Origin: Pseudomonas maioricensis
Lineage (GTDB): Bacteria > Pseudomonadota > Gammaproteobacteria > Pseudomonadales > Pseudomonadaceae
Direction: 5' to 3'
DNA: 42,530 nt
NCBI RefSeq assembly: GCF_022790535.1
Contig: NZ_LOHG01000031.1
Location: forward strand, 1 to 42,530
A program made the position numbers and the translations under genes. Numbering within the stretch: the first letter of the stretch is position 1; each line of letters begins with the position of its first letter. Below are positions 32,423 through 40,627 of this stretch, one piece after another. The notes beneath the pieces were generated by a model. The model ran no database searches, was not told the DNA's origin, and saw nothing but the letters and a program-made list of their open reading frames with translations.

Positions 32423-33412
32423 ATGAGTTTTGTCAGCGTCGAAAACCTGCAAAAAAATTACGGCAGCACAGCGGTGTTCAGTGACATCAACTGCACCATC
32501 GAACGCGGTGAATTCGTCACCCTGCTCGGTCCGTCCGGTTGTGGCAAGTCGACCCTGTTGCGCTGCATCGCCGGGTTAACTTCGGTCAACAGTGGGCGCA
32601 TCGTGCTCGATGGCCTGGACCTGGTGCCGGTCACCCCACAGAAGCGCAATATCGGCATGGTGTTCCAGAGCTATGCGCTGTTTCCCAACATGACCGTGGA
32701 GCAGAACGTCGCCTTTGGTTTGCGCATGCAGAAGGTCAATGCCGACGACACCCATAAGCGGGTTGCCGAAGTGTTGAAGCTGGTGGAACTGACTGATTTT
32801 GCCAACCGTTATCCGCATCAAATGTCCGGCGGCCAGTGCCAGCGCGTGGCCCTCGCCCGCTCTCTGGTGACTCGCCCGCGCCTGTTGCTGCTGGATGAGC
32901 CACTGTCGGCGCTGGATGCGCGGATCCGCAAACATTTGCGTGAGCAGATACGTGCGATTCAGCGTGAACTGGGCCTGACCACGATCTTCGTCACCCACGA
33001 TCAGGAAGAAGCACTGACCATGTCAGATCGCATTTTCCTGATGAATCAGGGTCGTATCGTGCAGAGCGGCGACGCCGAAACCCTTTACACTGCGCCGGTG
33101 GATGTTTTCGCCGCTGGCTTTATCGGCAACTACAACCTGCTCGAAGCCGACGACGTCAGCCGCCTGATGCAGCGTCCGATCAACAGCCGCATCGCCATTC
33201 GCCCGGAGGCCATTCAACTGAGCCTGACCGGCGAACTTGAAGGACAAATCCGCAGCCACAGCCTGCTGGGCAACGTGATCCGCTATCGGGTCGAGGCCCG
33301 CGGTGTGGAATTGGTGGTGGACGTGCTCAATCGCTCGGCAGACGATTTGCTGGCTGACGGGACGCGAGTGACGCTGAGTATTGATGCTTCGGCGCTTTGC
33401 GAGGTGGCTTGA
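32423..33412 (+). CDS. ABC transporter ATP-binding protein
   Basis: ATPase of 329 residues. Walker A GPSGCGKST lies at about 38-46, the signature MSGGQCQR at about 135, Walker B LLLLDEPLSALD at about 155 and the switch His in FVTHDQEEAL. The C-terminal 90 residues resemble a TOBE regulatory domain (RIAIRPEAIQLSL). Closest in type to PotA/FbpC/PhnT families. It ends the operon, followed by a REPIN. Confidence 0.92.
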   Translation: MSFVSVENLQKNYGSTAVFSDINCTIERGEFVTLLGPSGCGKSTLLRCIAGLTSVNSGRIVLDGLDLVPVTPQKRNIGMVFQSYALFPNMTVEQNVAFGLRMQKVNADDTHKRVAEVLKLVELTDFANRYPHQMSGGQCQRVALARSLVTRPRLLLLDEPLSALDARIRKHLREQIRAIQRELGLTTIFVTHDQEEALTMSDRIFLMNQGRIVQSGDAETLYTAPVDVFAAGFIGNYNLLEADDVSRLMQRPINSRIAIRPEAIQLSLTGELEGQIRSHSLLGNVIRYRVEARGVELVVDVLNRSADDLLADGTRVTLSIDASALCEVA

Positions 33413-33462
33413 TCACGAGGCGGTGTTAATCCGGCCAAATACCAAGGCCTGATCAATGTCCT

Positions 33463-33552
33463 CTGTAGGAGTGAGCTTGCTCGCGATAGCATTCTCGAAT
33501 TTGATGGTTGCGTCACGAATAGAACGCCATCGCGAGCAAGCTCACTCCTACA
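33463..33552. repeat. REPIN element
   Basis: GTAGGAGTGAGCTTGCTCGC and GCGAGCAAGCTCACTCCTAC as inverted arms between the ABC operon and the HAD gene. Confidence 0.88.
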
Positions 33553-33597
33553 GGGAACCGCGCCGCAGCTCAGTTAATTTTCAGAGGACAGCTTTTA

Positions 33598-34251
33598 ATG
33601 GCTTTAGCAATTTTTGACCTGGATGAAACCCTGATCGCCGGTGACTGCGCCAGTCTGTGGAGCGAGCAGATGGCCAGGCTTGGCTGGGTTGACTCAGCCT
33701 CATTCATCAAGCGCGACCACGAGCTGATGCAGGCCTACAGCGAAGGCAAACTGGCGATGGAGGATTACATGGCCTTCAGCCTGGAGCCGATGCTTGGCCG
33801 GACACCTGAGGAAGTCGACCACTTGGTCGGGCCGTGGGTCGAGGATTATATCGAGCCGATCATTTTCAGTGACGCCACCAAATGCATCGCCGAGCATCGC
33901 GCTGCCGGTGACCGGATCCTGGTGATTTCAGCGTCCGGCGTTCATCTGGTCAAACCGATCGCAGAACGCATCGGTATCGATGAAGTGCTGGCTATTGATC
34001 TGGACGTGGCTCACGGTGTTTACAACGGCAAGACCGTCGGCACGCTGACTTACCGCGAAGGCAAGATCACCCGCCTGATGGAGTGGCTGGACGCCGAAGG
34101 TGAAAACCTCGAAGGCGCGAGCTTCTATTCAGACTCACGCAACGATTTGCCACTGCTGCTCAAGGTGGATTATCCCCATGTGGTGAATCCGGATCCGACT
34201 TTGCTGGAGCACGCGCAGAAAGCCGGATGGCCGATTCACACCTGGAAGTAG
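33598..34251 (+). CDS. HAD-IB family hydrolase (SerB-like phosphatase)
   Basis: Phosphatase-type protein of 217 residues. The catalytic motif FDLDET lies at residues 6-11 (nucleophile Asp7, acid Asp9), motif II is in VISASG, and motif IV is YSDSRNDLPLL. A four-helix cap is expected between. The substrate is unknown. Directly downstream of the phosphorus-related ABC operon and separated by a REPIN; co-function is possible but not shown. AGAGGACAG precedes the ATG. Confidence 0.88.
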   Translation: MALAIFDLDETLIAGDCASLWSEQMARLGWVDSASFIKRDHELMQAYSEGKLAMEDYMAFSLEPMLGRTPEEVDHLVGPWVEDYIEPIIFSDATKCIAEHRAAGDRILVISASGVHLVKPIAERIGIDEVLAIDLDVAHGVYNGKTVGTLTYREGKITRLMEWLDAEGENLEGASFYSDSRNDLPLLLKVDYPHVVNPDPTLLEHAQKAGWPIHTWK

Positions 34252-34269
34252 CAAGCCTGGCTACATTCC

Positions 34270-34359
34270 CTGTGGGAGCGGTGCTTGCCCGCGATAGGAA
34301 CACCGCGAACTAAAGTGAATCGCGTCCAGCCTTTTCGCGGGCAAGCACCGCTCCCACAA
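34270..34359. repeat. REPIN element (GTGGGAGCGGTGCTTG type)
   Basis: GTGGGAGCGGTGCTTGC and inverted GCAAGCACCGCTCCCAC, between the convergent HAD and quinone-oxidoreductase genes. Confidence 0.85.
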
Positions 34360-34389
34360 GGGATAGAGCCGGGGTTCCAGATTCAGGCC

Positions 34390-35352
34390 TTAAACCAGAC
34401 TCTCATCAATCACCAGCACCAGCTTGCCATTGACCTTGTTGGTCGCCAGCTCGGCATAAGCCGCTTCAGCGTCCTGGATCGGGTAGCTGCGGGCCAGTTG
34501 TGGCTTGAGGCGGCCTTCGGTGAACAACGGCCAGACGTGCTGCCCCAGATCGCGTAACAGATCAGCCTTGAACGTGTCGTCACGGCTGCGCAAGGTTGAA
34601 CCCAGCAATTGGATACGTTTGCCCAGAATCTGCGCCATGTCCAGTTGCGCCTCGCGGCCGCCCATCAGGCCAATCAGCACCCAACGACCGTCAACACTGA
34701 GCAGCTTGACGTTCAGTTCAGCGTAATTGGCGCCCACTGGATCCAGAATCACATCGAATGGCGCGAAATCTTTCAGGCTGTCCAGGCTTTCATTGCGCAC
34801 GACACCGCCCTGAGCGCCCAGATCGATGCAGTATTCCAGACGATCCGCCGAACCAACGCTGACCCAGACCGGGTTGCCGAATGCCTTGCAAAGCTGAATG
34901 CCGGCTGAACCAACTCCACTTGCCCCGGCGTGCAGCAATACTTTCTCGCCGGGTTTGAGTCCGGCGAGTTGAAACAGGTTCAGCCAGGCGGTGGCATAGA
35001 CCTCAGGAATAGCCGCAGCTTCGGCCAGTGACAAGCCTTCCGGGACCGGCAAAACGTGTCGTCCATCGACCACCGCTTCCTCGGCCATTGCCCCGCCAGC
35101 CAGCAGCGCACAGACCCTGTCGCCTACTTGCCAGGAGGCGCCTGGACCTACTTCTGCGATCACGCCAGAACACTCCATCCCGAGTATTTCGCTGGCCCCC
35201 GGTGGTGGCGGATAGAGCCCGGCACGCTGTAATAAATCGGCCCGATTCAAACCCGCAGCGGCAACTTTGATACGAACTTGCCCTACATCCAGAGCCGGAC
35301 TTGGCTCATCGACCCATTCCACACGACCTTCAACGCCTTGCAATGCCTTCAC
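34390..35352 (-). CDS. NAD(P)H-quinone oxidoreductase (zinc-independent MDR, PIG3-like)
   Basis: Medium-chain dehydrogenase/reductase of 320 residues. The GroES-like N-terminal domain starts MKALQGVEGRVEWVDEP and contains NRADLLQRAGLYPPPPG, a PIG3/QOR signature. The nucleotide-binding motif HAGASGVGSAGIQL follows at about 140. Zinc-ligand cysteines of true alcohol dehydrogenases are missing. Probably NADPH-dependent, acting on quinones; physiological role unknown. The promoter region is shared with the divergent prc gene. Confidence 0.9.
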   Translation of the reverse strand: MKALQGVEGRVEWVDEPSPALDVGQVRIKVAAAGLNRADLLQRAGLYPPPPGASEILGMECSGVIAEVGPGASWQVGDRVCALLAGGAMAEEAVVDGRHVLPVPEGLSLAEAAAIPEVYATAWLNLFQLAGLKPGEKVLLHAGASGVGSAGIQLCKAFGNPVWVSVGSADRLEYCIDLGAQGGVVRNESLDSLKDFAPFDVILDPVGANYAELNVKLLSVDGRWVLIGLMGGREAQLDMAQILGKRIQLLGSTLRSRDDTFKADLLRDLGQHVWPLFTEGRLKPQLARSYPIQDAEAAYAELATNKVNGKLVLVIDESLV

Positions 35353-35494
35353 AGTGCCTCCATAGTGAGTCTGGACTGAGCCCGAAGCTGAAGCAGCACG
35401 GGCTTTCTTGCATTATGCGACCGGATCCGACGGAACCGGCGACTTCCAAAGACGGCCTAATATGCGTTATCAATTGTCCCCGCGTCGAATCAGC

Positions 35495-37576
35495 ATGAAG
35501 CATTTCTTACCAAGTACCGCCCTCGCGCTGGTTGTGGGTCTCAGCATTTTGCCGATGTCCGCCAGCTCCTTCGCCGCCAATAGCTGGGATAACCTCCAGC
35601 CTGATCGCGATGAAGTGATTGCCAGTCTCAACGTAGTTGAGCTGCTCAAGCGGCACCATTACAGCAAGCCGCCACTGGACGACAAACGTTCGGTCATCAT
35701 CTATGAAAGCTACCTCAAGCTTCTGGACCCGGCGCGCAGCTATTTTCTCGCCAGCGATATCACCGAATTCGACAAGTGGCGTACCCAGTTCGACGATTTC
35801 CTGAAAAGCGGCGACCTGAATCCCGGTTTCACCATCTATAAGCGCTATCTGGATCGCATCAAGTCGCGTCTGGATTTCGCCCTGGCTGAACTGAACAAAG
35901 GCGTCGACAAGCTCGATTTCACCGCCAAGGAAAGCTTGCTGGTGGATCGCAAGGACGCCGCCTGGCCGAAGAACGAAGCGGAGCTGGATGACCTGTGGCG
36001 CAAGCGTGTCAAAGATGAAGTCCTGCGCCTGAAGATTGCCGGTAAAGACCCGGCGAAGATTCAGGAAACGCTGACCAAGCGCTACAAGAATCAATTGGCA
36101 CGTCTGAGCCAGACCCGTGCTGAAGACATCTTCCAGGCGTACATCAACACCTTCGCTATGTCTTACGATCCGCACACCAACTACCTGTCTCCCGACAGCG
36201 CGGAAAACTTCGACATCAACATGAGCCTGTCGCTGGAAGGCATTGGCGCTGTGTTGCAGAGCGACAATGACAACGTGAAGATCGTGCGCCTGGTGCCGGC
36301 CGGCCCTGCCGCCAAAACCAAGCAAGTCGCACCGGCCGACAAGATCGTCGCCGTCGCTCAGGGTGACAAAGAGATGGTCGACGTGATCGGCTGGCGTCTC
36401 GATGAAGTCGTCAAACTGATTCGCGGTCCGAAAGGCTCTGTTGTGCGTCTGGAAGTGATTCCGGCCAGTAATGCGCCGAACGATCAGACCACCAAAATCG
36501 TTGCCATCACTCGCGAAGCGGTGAAGCTGGAAGAACAGGCTGCGAAGAAGTCGATCCTGCATTTGAAACAGGATGGTCGTGATTACAAACTTGGCGTGAT
36601 TGACATCCCTGCGTTCTATCTGGACTTCAAGGCCTATCGCGCAGGTGATCCGCAGTACAAGAGCACCACCCGTGACGTGAAGAAACTGCTGACCGAGCTG
36701 CAGGCCGAGAAGGTCGACGGCGTGGTGCTGGATCTGCGCAACAACGGTGGCGGCTCGTTGCAGGAAGCGACCGAGCTGACCAGTCTGTTCATCGACAAGG
36801 GCCCGACCGTGCTGGTGCGTAATGCCGACGGTAAGGTTGATGTGCTTGAAGATGAAGATACCGGCGCGTTCTACAAAGGCCCGATGGCCTTGCTGGTCAA
36901 CCGCCTGTCTGCCTCGGCTTCAGAGATTTTCGCTGGCGCCATGCAGGACTATCACCGCGCGCTGATCATCGGTGGCCAGACCTTCGGCAAAGGTACCGTG
37001 CAGACCATTCAGCCCCTCAACCATGGTGAGCTGAAACTGACCCTGGCCAAGTTCTATCGGGTTTCCGGGCAGAGCACCCAGCATCAGGGCGTCGTACCGG
37101 ATATTACTTATCCGTCGATCATCGACACCAAGGAAATCGGCGAGAGCGCACTGCCTGAGGCGATGCCTTGGGACAGCATCAAACCGGCGATCAAACCGGC
37201 CATTGATCCGTTCAAACCATTCCTGGCTCAGCTCCAGACGCGACATGAAACCCGTTCAGCGAAAGACGCAGAGTTCGTGTTCATCGAAAACCGCCTGGCG
37301 CTTGCCAAGCAGTTGATGAACGAGAAAACCGTCAGTCTCAACGAAGTGGACCGTCGCGCCGAACACGCAGCTATCGAAGGCAAACAACTGGCGCTGGAAA
37401 ACGCCCGTCGTAAAGCCAAAGGTGAAGAGCCGCTTAAAGAGCTGAAGAAAGAAGACGAAGATGCTCTGCCGATGGACGACGACAAGACCAAGCCTGAAGA
37501 CGACGCGTACCTGTCCGAGACTGGTCGCATCCTGATCGACTATCTGGGCTTGAGTTCATCGGTCGCCAAGAAGTAA
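35495..37576 (+). CDS. prc: C-terminal processing protease Prc/Tsp (AlgO-like)
   Basis: Periplasmic serine protease of 693 residues. ATG 35495 gives a signal peptide MKHFLPSTALALVVGLSIL ending at SFAA; upstream in-frame starts (35462, 35408) lack clear ribosome-binding sites. The domains are N-terminal helical, PDZ around residues 235-330 (SLSLEGIGAVLQ, RGPKGSVVRLEV), then the protease core. The catalytic dyad is Ser474 in RLSASASEIF and Lys499 in FGKGTVQTIQ, 25 residues apart as in E. coli Tsp. In P. aeruginosa the homologue AlgO affects MucA degradation and alginate; that role is inferred here. The acidic C-terminus (KKEDEDALPMDDDKTKPEDD) is long. Confidence 0.93.
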   Translation: MKHFLPSTALALVVGLSILPMSASSFAANSWDNLQPDRDEVIASLNVVELLKRHHYSKPPLDDKRSVIIYESYLKLLDPARSYFLASDITEFDKWRTQFDDFLKSGDLNPGFTIYKRYLDRIKSRLDFALAELNKGVDKLDFTAKESLLVDRKDAAWPKNEAELDDLWRKRVKDEVLRLKIAGKDPAKIQETLTKRYKNQLARLSQTRAEDIFQAYINTFAMSYDPHTNYLSPDSAENFDINMSLSLEGIGAVLQSDNDNVKIVRLVPAGPAAKTKQVAPADKIVAVAQGDKEMVDVIGWRLDEVVKLIRGPKGSVVRLEVIPASNAPNDQTTKIVAITREAVKLEEQAAKKSILHLKQDGRDYKLGVIDIPAFYLDFKAYRAGDPQYKSTTRDVKKLLTELQAEKVDGVVLDLRNNGGGSLQEATELTSLFIDKGPTVLVRNADGKVDVLEDEDTGAFYKGPMALLVNRLSASASEIFAGAMQDYHRALIIGGQTFGKGTVQTIQPLNHGELKLTLAKFYRVSGQSTQHQGVVPDITYPSIIDTKEIGESALPEAMPWDSIKPAIKPAIDPFKPFLAQLQTRHETRSAKDAEFVFIENRLALAKQLMNEKTVSLNEVDRRAEHAAIEGKQLALENARRKAKGEEPLKELKKEDEDALPMDDDKTKPEDDAYLSETGRILIDYLGLSSSVAKK

Positions 37577-37585
37577 AGAGGCTCT

Positions 37586-37676
37586 TGTAGGAGCGCACGG
37601 AGGTTACGACGCCCGCAATAACGGTGTGTCAGGCGAATCGCTATCGCTGCCTCGCGTTGCTCGTGAGCTCCTACAG
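37586..37676. repeat. REP-type inverted repeat
   Basis: GTAGGAGCGCACGG and the inverted CGTGAGCTCCTAC flank GGTTACGACG and related core sequence, in the 338-base gap after prc. Confidence 0.75.
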
Positions 37677-37702
37677 GAGATTGGTGATACATAGCGATTC
37701 TC

Positions 37703-37785
37703 TGTAGGAGTTGTCGGAGGTTACGACGGCGCCGATCGCGATTTGGATGACACACAGCCAATCGCAGCCTTCGGCAGCTCCTACA
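37703..37785. repeat. REP-type inverted repeat
   Basis: GTAGGAGTTGTCGGAGG and inverted CCTTCGGCAGCTCCTAC; second of two tandem REP units in the gap between prc and the EAL gene. Confidence 0.75.
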
Positions 37786-37825
37786 AAAGCTGGATAGAAT
37801 TTGAGGACTGGCTATTTGACAGCAA

Positions 37826-37854
37826 TCGTCATCAAACAGTCATGAATCTGTCGT
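37826..37854 (+). promoter_or_regulatory. Three-unit Pho-box-like repeat
   Basis: TCGTCAT (37826-37832), CAGTCAT (37837-37843) and CTGTCGT (37848-37854) recur every 11 bp with 4-bp A/T-rich spacers CAAA and GAAT. The PhoB consensus is CTGTCAT-N4-CTGTCAT; the last two units match 12 of 14 positions. It lies 61 bases before the start of the EAL-GGDEF gene and points toward it. Confidence 0.65.
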
Positions 37855-37861
37855 GAAATAA

Positions 37862-37896
37862 GGGGGTTAAGCGCACCAGCGCTTAACCCCCTTTTT
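37862..37896. terminator. Strong GC-rich hairpin with T run
   Basis: GGGGGTTAAGCGC, loop ACCA, GCGCTTAACCCCC and TTTTT form a perfect 13-bp stem. It would terminate prc transcription before the EAL gene, but it lies only 8 bases past the Pho-box-like repeat, so any promoter there must start within or beyond it. The minus-strand reading also has a short T run. Confidence 0.75.
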
Positions 37897-37914
37897 CTTG
37901 CCACCGAGATCGCC

Positions 37915-39690
37915 ATGACCATGACAGAACAGCTGAGCGCATTGAGCTCGATTCTTGCTCGAAGTGATTTGCACAGCCTGTTCCAGCCAATTGTGTCTCT
38001 GACGGAACGTCGCATCCTGGGTTATGAAGCACTCACCCGTGGCCCGTCCAACAGCATCCTGCACTCCCCCGTCAGCCTGTTCGCCGTAGCCCGCCACGCC
38101 GGACGGCTGAGCGAGCTGGAAATGGCGTGCCGGGAAAGCGCCTGTCGCCGGTTCAGCGAGCAAAAGCTGGAGGGCAAGCTGTTTCTCAATATCTCTCCCG
38201 AATCCTTGCTGGAAGCTGCACACCCGCCGGGCCGGACACTGGAGTTGTTGCAACGCTACGGCATCGCGCCCAGCAAGGTCGTGATCGAACTGACCGAGCA
38301 GACGCCGACAGAAGACTTTGAGCTGCTTTACACCGCCCTGCACCACTATCGCGACATGGGGTTTTCCATCGCCATGGACGACCTGGGTGCCGGTTATTCC
38401 AGCCTCCGCCTGTGGTCAGAATTGCGCCCCGATTACGTGAAGATCGACCGCCATTTCATCGACGGCATTCACCAGGATGCCGTCAAACGCGAGTTCGTCG
38501 GTTCTATGCTGCAAATGGCCAAAGCTTCACGCGCCTCCGTCATCGCCGAAGGTATCGAACTGCCGGAAGAACTTGCGGTACTGAGTGAAATGGGTGTGGA
38601 GCTGGTGCAGGGCTACCTGCTGTGTCGCCCACAGGAACAACCGCCTCGCGACGCACGCACCTTGCTACCCAAGCTGGACGCACTGGCGACGCCCACCCTG
38701 GCAGACGAAGGCAGCGATTTGAGCGCCCTGCTCAGTGAACAACCCGCCGTTGAGCAGAGCACCCCGACCGCAGCAGTGCTAGAAGCCTTTCGCAAGCAGG
38801 CAGCGTTGAACTCCATGGCGGTGGTGGATGACCAGGGCCGACCGTGCGGTATCGTGCACCGGCACTCGCTGTCTGAGGTGCTGCTCAAACCCTTTGGCAC
38901 CGAATTGTTCGCCCGCAAGCCGATCAGCCGCCTGATGAGCGATGATTTTCTCGCTGTCGAACTGAACCAGTCCCTGCAAAAAGTCAGTCGTTTGTTGACC
39001 AGTCGGGCCCGTCAACGCATCGAAGAAGACTTCATCATCACCCTTAACGGCAATTACCTGGGACTGGGACGGGTGATCGATGTCCTCAAGTTGATTACCG
39101 AGCTGAAGATCCAGCAGGCCCGCTATGCCAACCCGTTGACCTTGCTACCGGGCAACGTGCCGATCCAGCAGTGTCTGACGCGTTTGCTGCAACAGGGGCG
39201 CGAATCAATGATTTGCTATGTGGACATCGACAGTTTCAAGCCTTTCAACGACATCTACGGTTACGGCCGGGGCGACGAGGTTTTACTGTGTCTCGCGCAA
39301 TGCCTGAATGACCGTATCGATCCCAGTCAGGACTTCGTCGGCCATATTGGCGGCGACGACTTCCTGATGGTGCTCGGCTCCGAAGACTGGCAGAAGCGCC
39401 TTAATCTGCTGCTGGAGGACTTTCAGAATCAATGTCGGCGCTTCTATCGCGCCGAGCACCTTGAGGCAGGTTGCTTCATTGCCTCCAATCGACAAGGACA
39501 GCGTCAGGAATTTCCACTGCTGTCGCTGTCGATCGGTGTGATTCATCTGCACCCCGAGTCATGCGCCGACCTGGACGCCAACCAATTGGCTGAACTCGCT
39601 TCGGAAGCCAAGCACCACGCCAAAGACATCATGGGCGCGAGCGTGCATGTGATTGATACGCGGGAGTTAGGGTTGGCTCAGGTGGGCTGA
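37915..39690 (+). CDS. rapA: EAL-CBS-GGDEF cyclic-di-GMP phosphodiesterase (RapA-like)
   Basis: Cytoplasmic protein of 591 residues with the domain order EAL (about 10-250), CBS pair (about 275-400) and GGDEF (about 420-580). The EAL motifs are intact: YEALTR (Glu38), NISPE, IELTEQ, MDDLGAGYSS, VKIDRHF and IAEGIE, so c-di-GMP hydrolysis is likely. The GGDEF signature is altered to GGDDF at 479-483, and the inhibitory RXXD site is replaced (PSQD), arguing against cyclase activity. The Pho-box-like repeat upstream and the architecture fit RapA, the phosphate-regulated phosphodiesterase that lowers biofilm formation in P. fluorescens; identity with it is inferred. An ATG two codons downstream is an alternative start. 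Confidence 0.85.
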   Translation: MTMTEQLSALSSILARSDLHSLFQPIVSLTERRILGYEALTRGPSNSILHSPVSLFAVARHAGRLSELEMACRESACRRFSEQKLEGKLFLNISPESLLEAAHPPGRTLELLQRYGIAPSKVVIELTEQTPTEDFELLYTALHHYRDMGFSIAMDDLGAGYSSLRLWSELRPDYVKIDRHFIDGIHQDAVKREFVGSMLQMAKASRASVIAEGIELPEELAVLSEMGVELVQGYLLCRPQEQPPRDARTLLPKLDALATPTLADEGSDLSALLSEQPAVEQSTPTAAVLEAFRKQAALNSMAVVDDQGRPCGIVHRHSLSEVLLKPFGTELFARKPISRLMSDDFLAVELNQSLQKVSRLLTSRARQRIEEDFIITLNGNYLGLGRVIDVLKLITELKIQQARYANPLTLLPGNVPIQQCLTRLLQQGRESMICYVDIDSFKPFNDIYGYGRGDEVLLCLAQCLNDRIDPSQDFVGHIGGDDFLMVLGSEDWQKRLNLLLEDFQNQCRRFYRAEHLEAGCFIASNRQGQRQEFPLLSLSIGVIHLHPESCADLDANQLAELASEAKHHAKDIMGASVHVIDTRELGLAQVG

Positions 39691-39714
39691 TGGGCTACTG
39701 GTATGAGCACAACC

Positions 39715-39765
39715 CCATGTGGGAGCGGTGCTTGGTCTGGGACACCGGGGCGACTCCCACCCAGG
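39715..39765. repeat. Partial REP element
   Basis: ATGTGGGAGCGGTGCTTGGT with a decayed inverted partner CGACTCCCAC, in the gap between convergent genes. Confidence 0.55.
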
Positions 39766-39796
39766 ATCTCATTCCAGATTGACAAATTCTCTGCCG

Positions 39797-40156
39797 CTAC
39801 TCGGGATAACTGAACTCAAAAACCCGAACCACTTCCGATGCATGCCATGACGCCGCAGCCACACCATCCGACGGTCCCGAAAACCGTCCCAAACGCTCAA
39901 CGCATTCAAAAAAGCCGGTACGCGGTAAACGACTCGCGCCCTGGCTGATCACCAGCGAGCTGCGCAATGGTTGATCTGCCTTGGCGTCGATAGCCGCCAA
40001 GTGTTCCAGCGCGGCGGTCAGGGTCTGCATGGCTGGGCTTGGCAACTGCAAACGCTCCAGCAATGCCCGATAGGTCAACAGATGACGTTGTCTACGAGCC
40101 TGATCCAGTTCAGCCAACAGCCCATCCCAGTGCTGACGGCTGATACGCACACTCAT
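39797..40156 (-). CDS. Hypothetical protein (119 aa) coupled to an HTH gene
   Basis: Not assigned to a family with confidence. Soluble, 119 residues, rich in Arg and Leu at the N-terminus (SRQHWDGLLAELDQARRQ), with a helix-rich middle (TYRALLERLQLPSPAMQ) that could be a winged-helix-like fold, followed by SSLVISQGASRLPRTGFFEC and a weakly conserved tail. Its start overlaps the stop of the upstream HTH gene by 4 bases (ATGA), so the two are co-translated. The pairing resembles regulator/effector or antitoxin-linked operons, but no toxin active site is visible. Confidence 0.7.
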   Translation of the reverse strand: MSVRISRQHWDGLLAELDQARRQRHLLTYRALLERLQLPSPAMQTLTAALEHLAAIDAKADQPLRSSLVISQGASRLPRTGFFECVERLGRFSGPSDGVAAASWHASEVVRVFEFSYPE

Positions 40157-40500
40157 GACTCCCCCCTCCAGCCCATGACGCCCAGTTCCCAGGCGAGGCT
40201 ACGGAGAATAGCGGCATCCGGTTTACGCTCGCCGCTTTCGATCATGTCCAGATAAGACGGGCTGATACCGACGGTTCGGGCCAACTGCGCCACTTCCAGC
40301 CCCTTCGCTGCACGCAGCGTAGCCAATTGCTCAAGCCCGGGTAACTCGGCAGCGTCGGCGACATTCGCTGTCGATGCGGGCGCCGCTTCAGCGCCCGACG
40401 GGGTCGTGAAACCGGCTGCCTGCAGTAAAGCCTGATACTGAGCCCAAGGCAGAACTGCGTACTCCGGCTCCCCATCACGAGAAATGACCTGCAGATCCAT
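40153..40500 (-). CDS. HTH (XRE-type) protein with Phd-like N-terminus
   Basis: Protein of 115 residues. ATG 40500 follows GGGGGTT; a 10-codon longer frame has no support. The N-terminus MDLQVISRDGEPEYAVLPWA resembles the start of Phd/YefM-type antitoxins. After an Ala/Ser-rich linker comes an XRE helix-turn-helix (LRAAKGLEVAQLARTVGISP, then SYLDMIESGERKPD). The fusion of both in one short protein suggests an antitoxin or autorepressor. It overlaps the next gene by 4 bases. Confidence 0.78.
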   Translation of the reverse strand: MDLQVISRDGEPEYAVLPWAQYQALLQAAGFTTPSGAEAAPASTANVADAAELPGLEQLATLRAAKGLEVAQLARTVGISPSYLDMIESGERKPDAAILRSLAWELGVMGWRGES

Positions 40501-40627
40501 ACAACCCCCATGTAGAACAACTACACACATCGAGTAAGTTTATTCAGATGCTGGCATCTTAACAGCGGTCTGCAACTCCCCGTCCACCTGAATACGTTGC
40601 CGGTATCTCGTTCGGCCTCCCCCTCGG

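Noticed and set aside
28851..33412. Ferric iron transporter.
   Set aside because: The permease and ATPase types would allow it, but there is no Fur-like site, no clear iron-binding Tyr pair, and the operon includes a phosphodiesterase-like enzyme.
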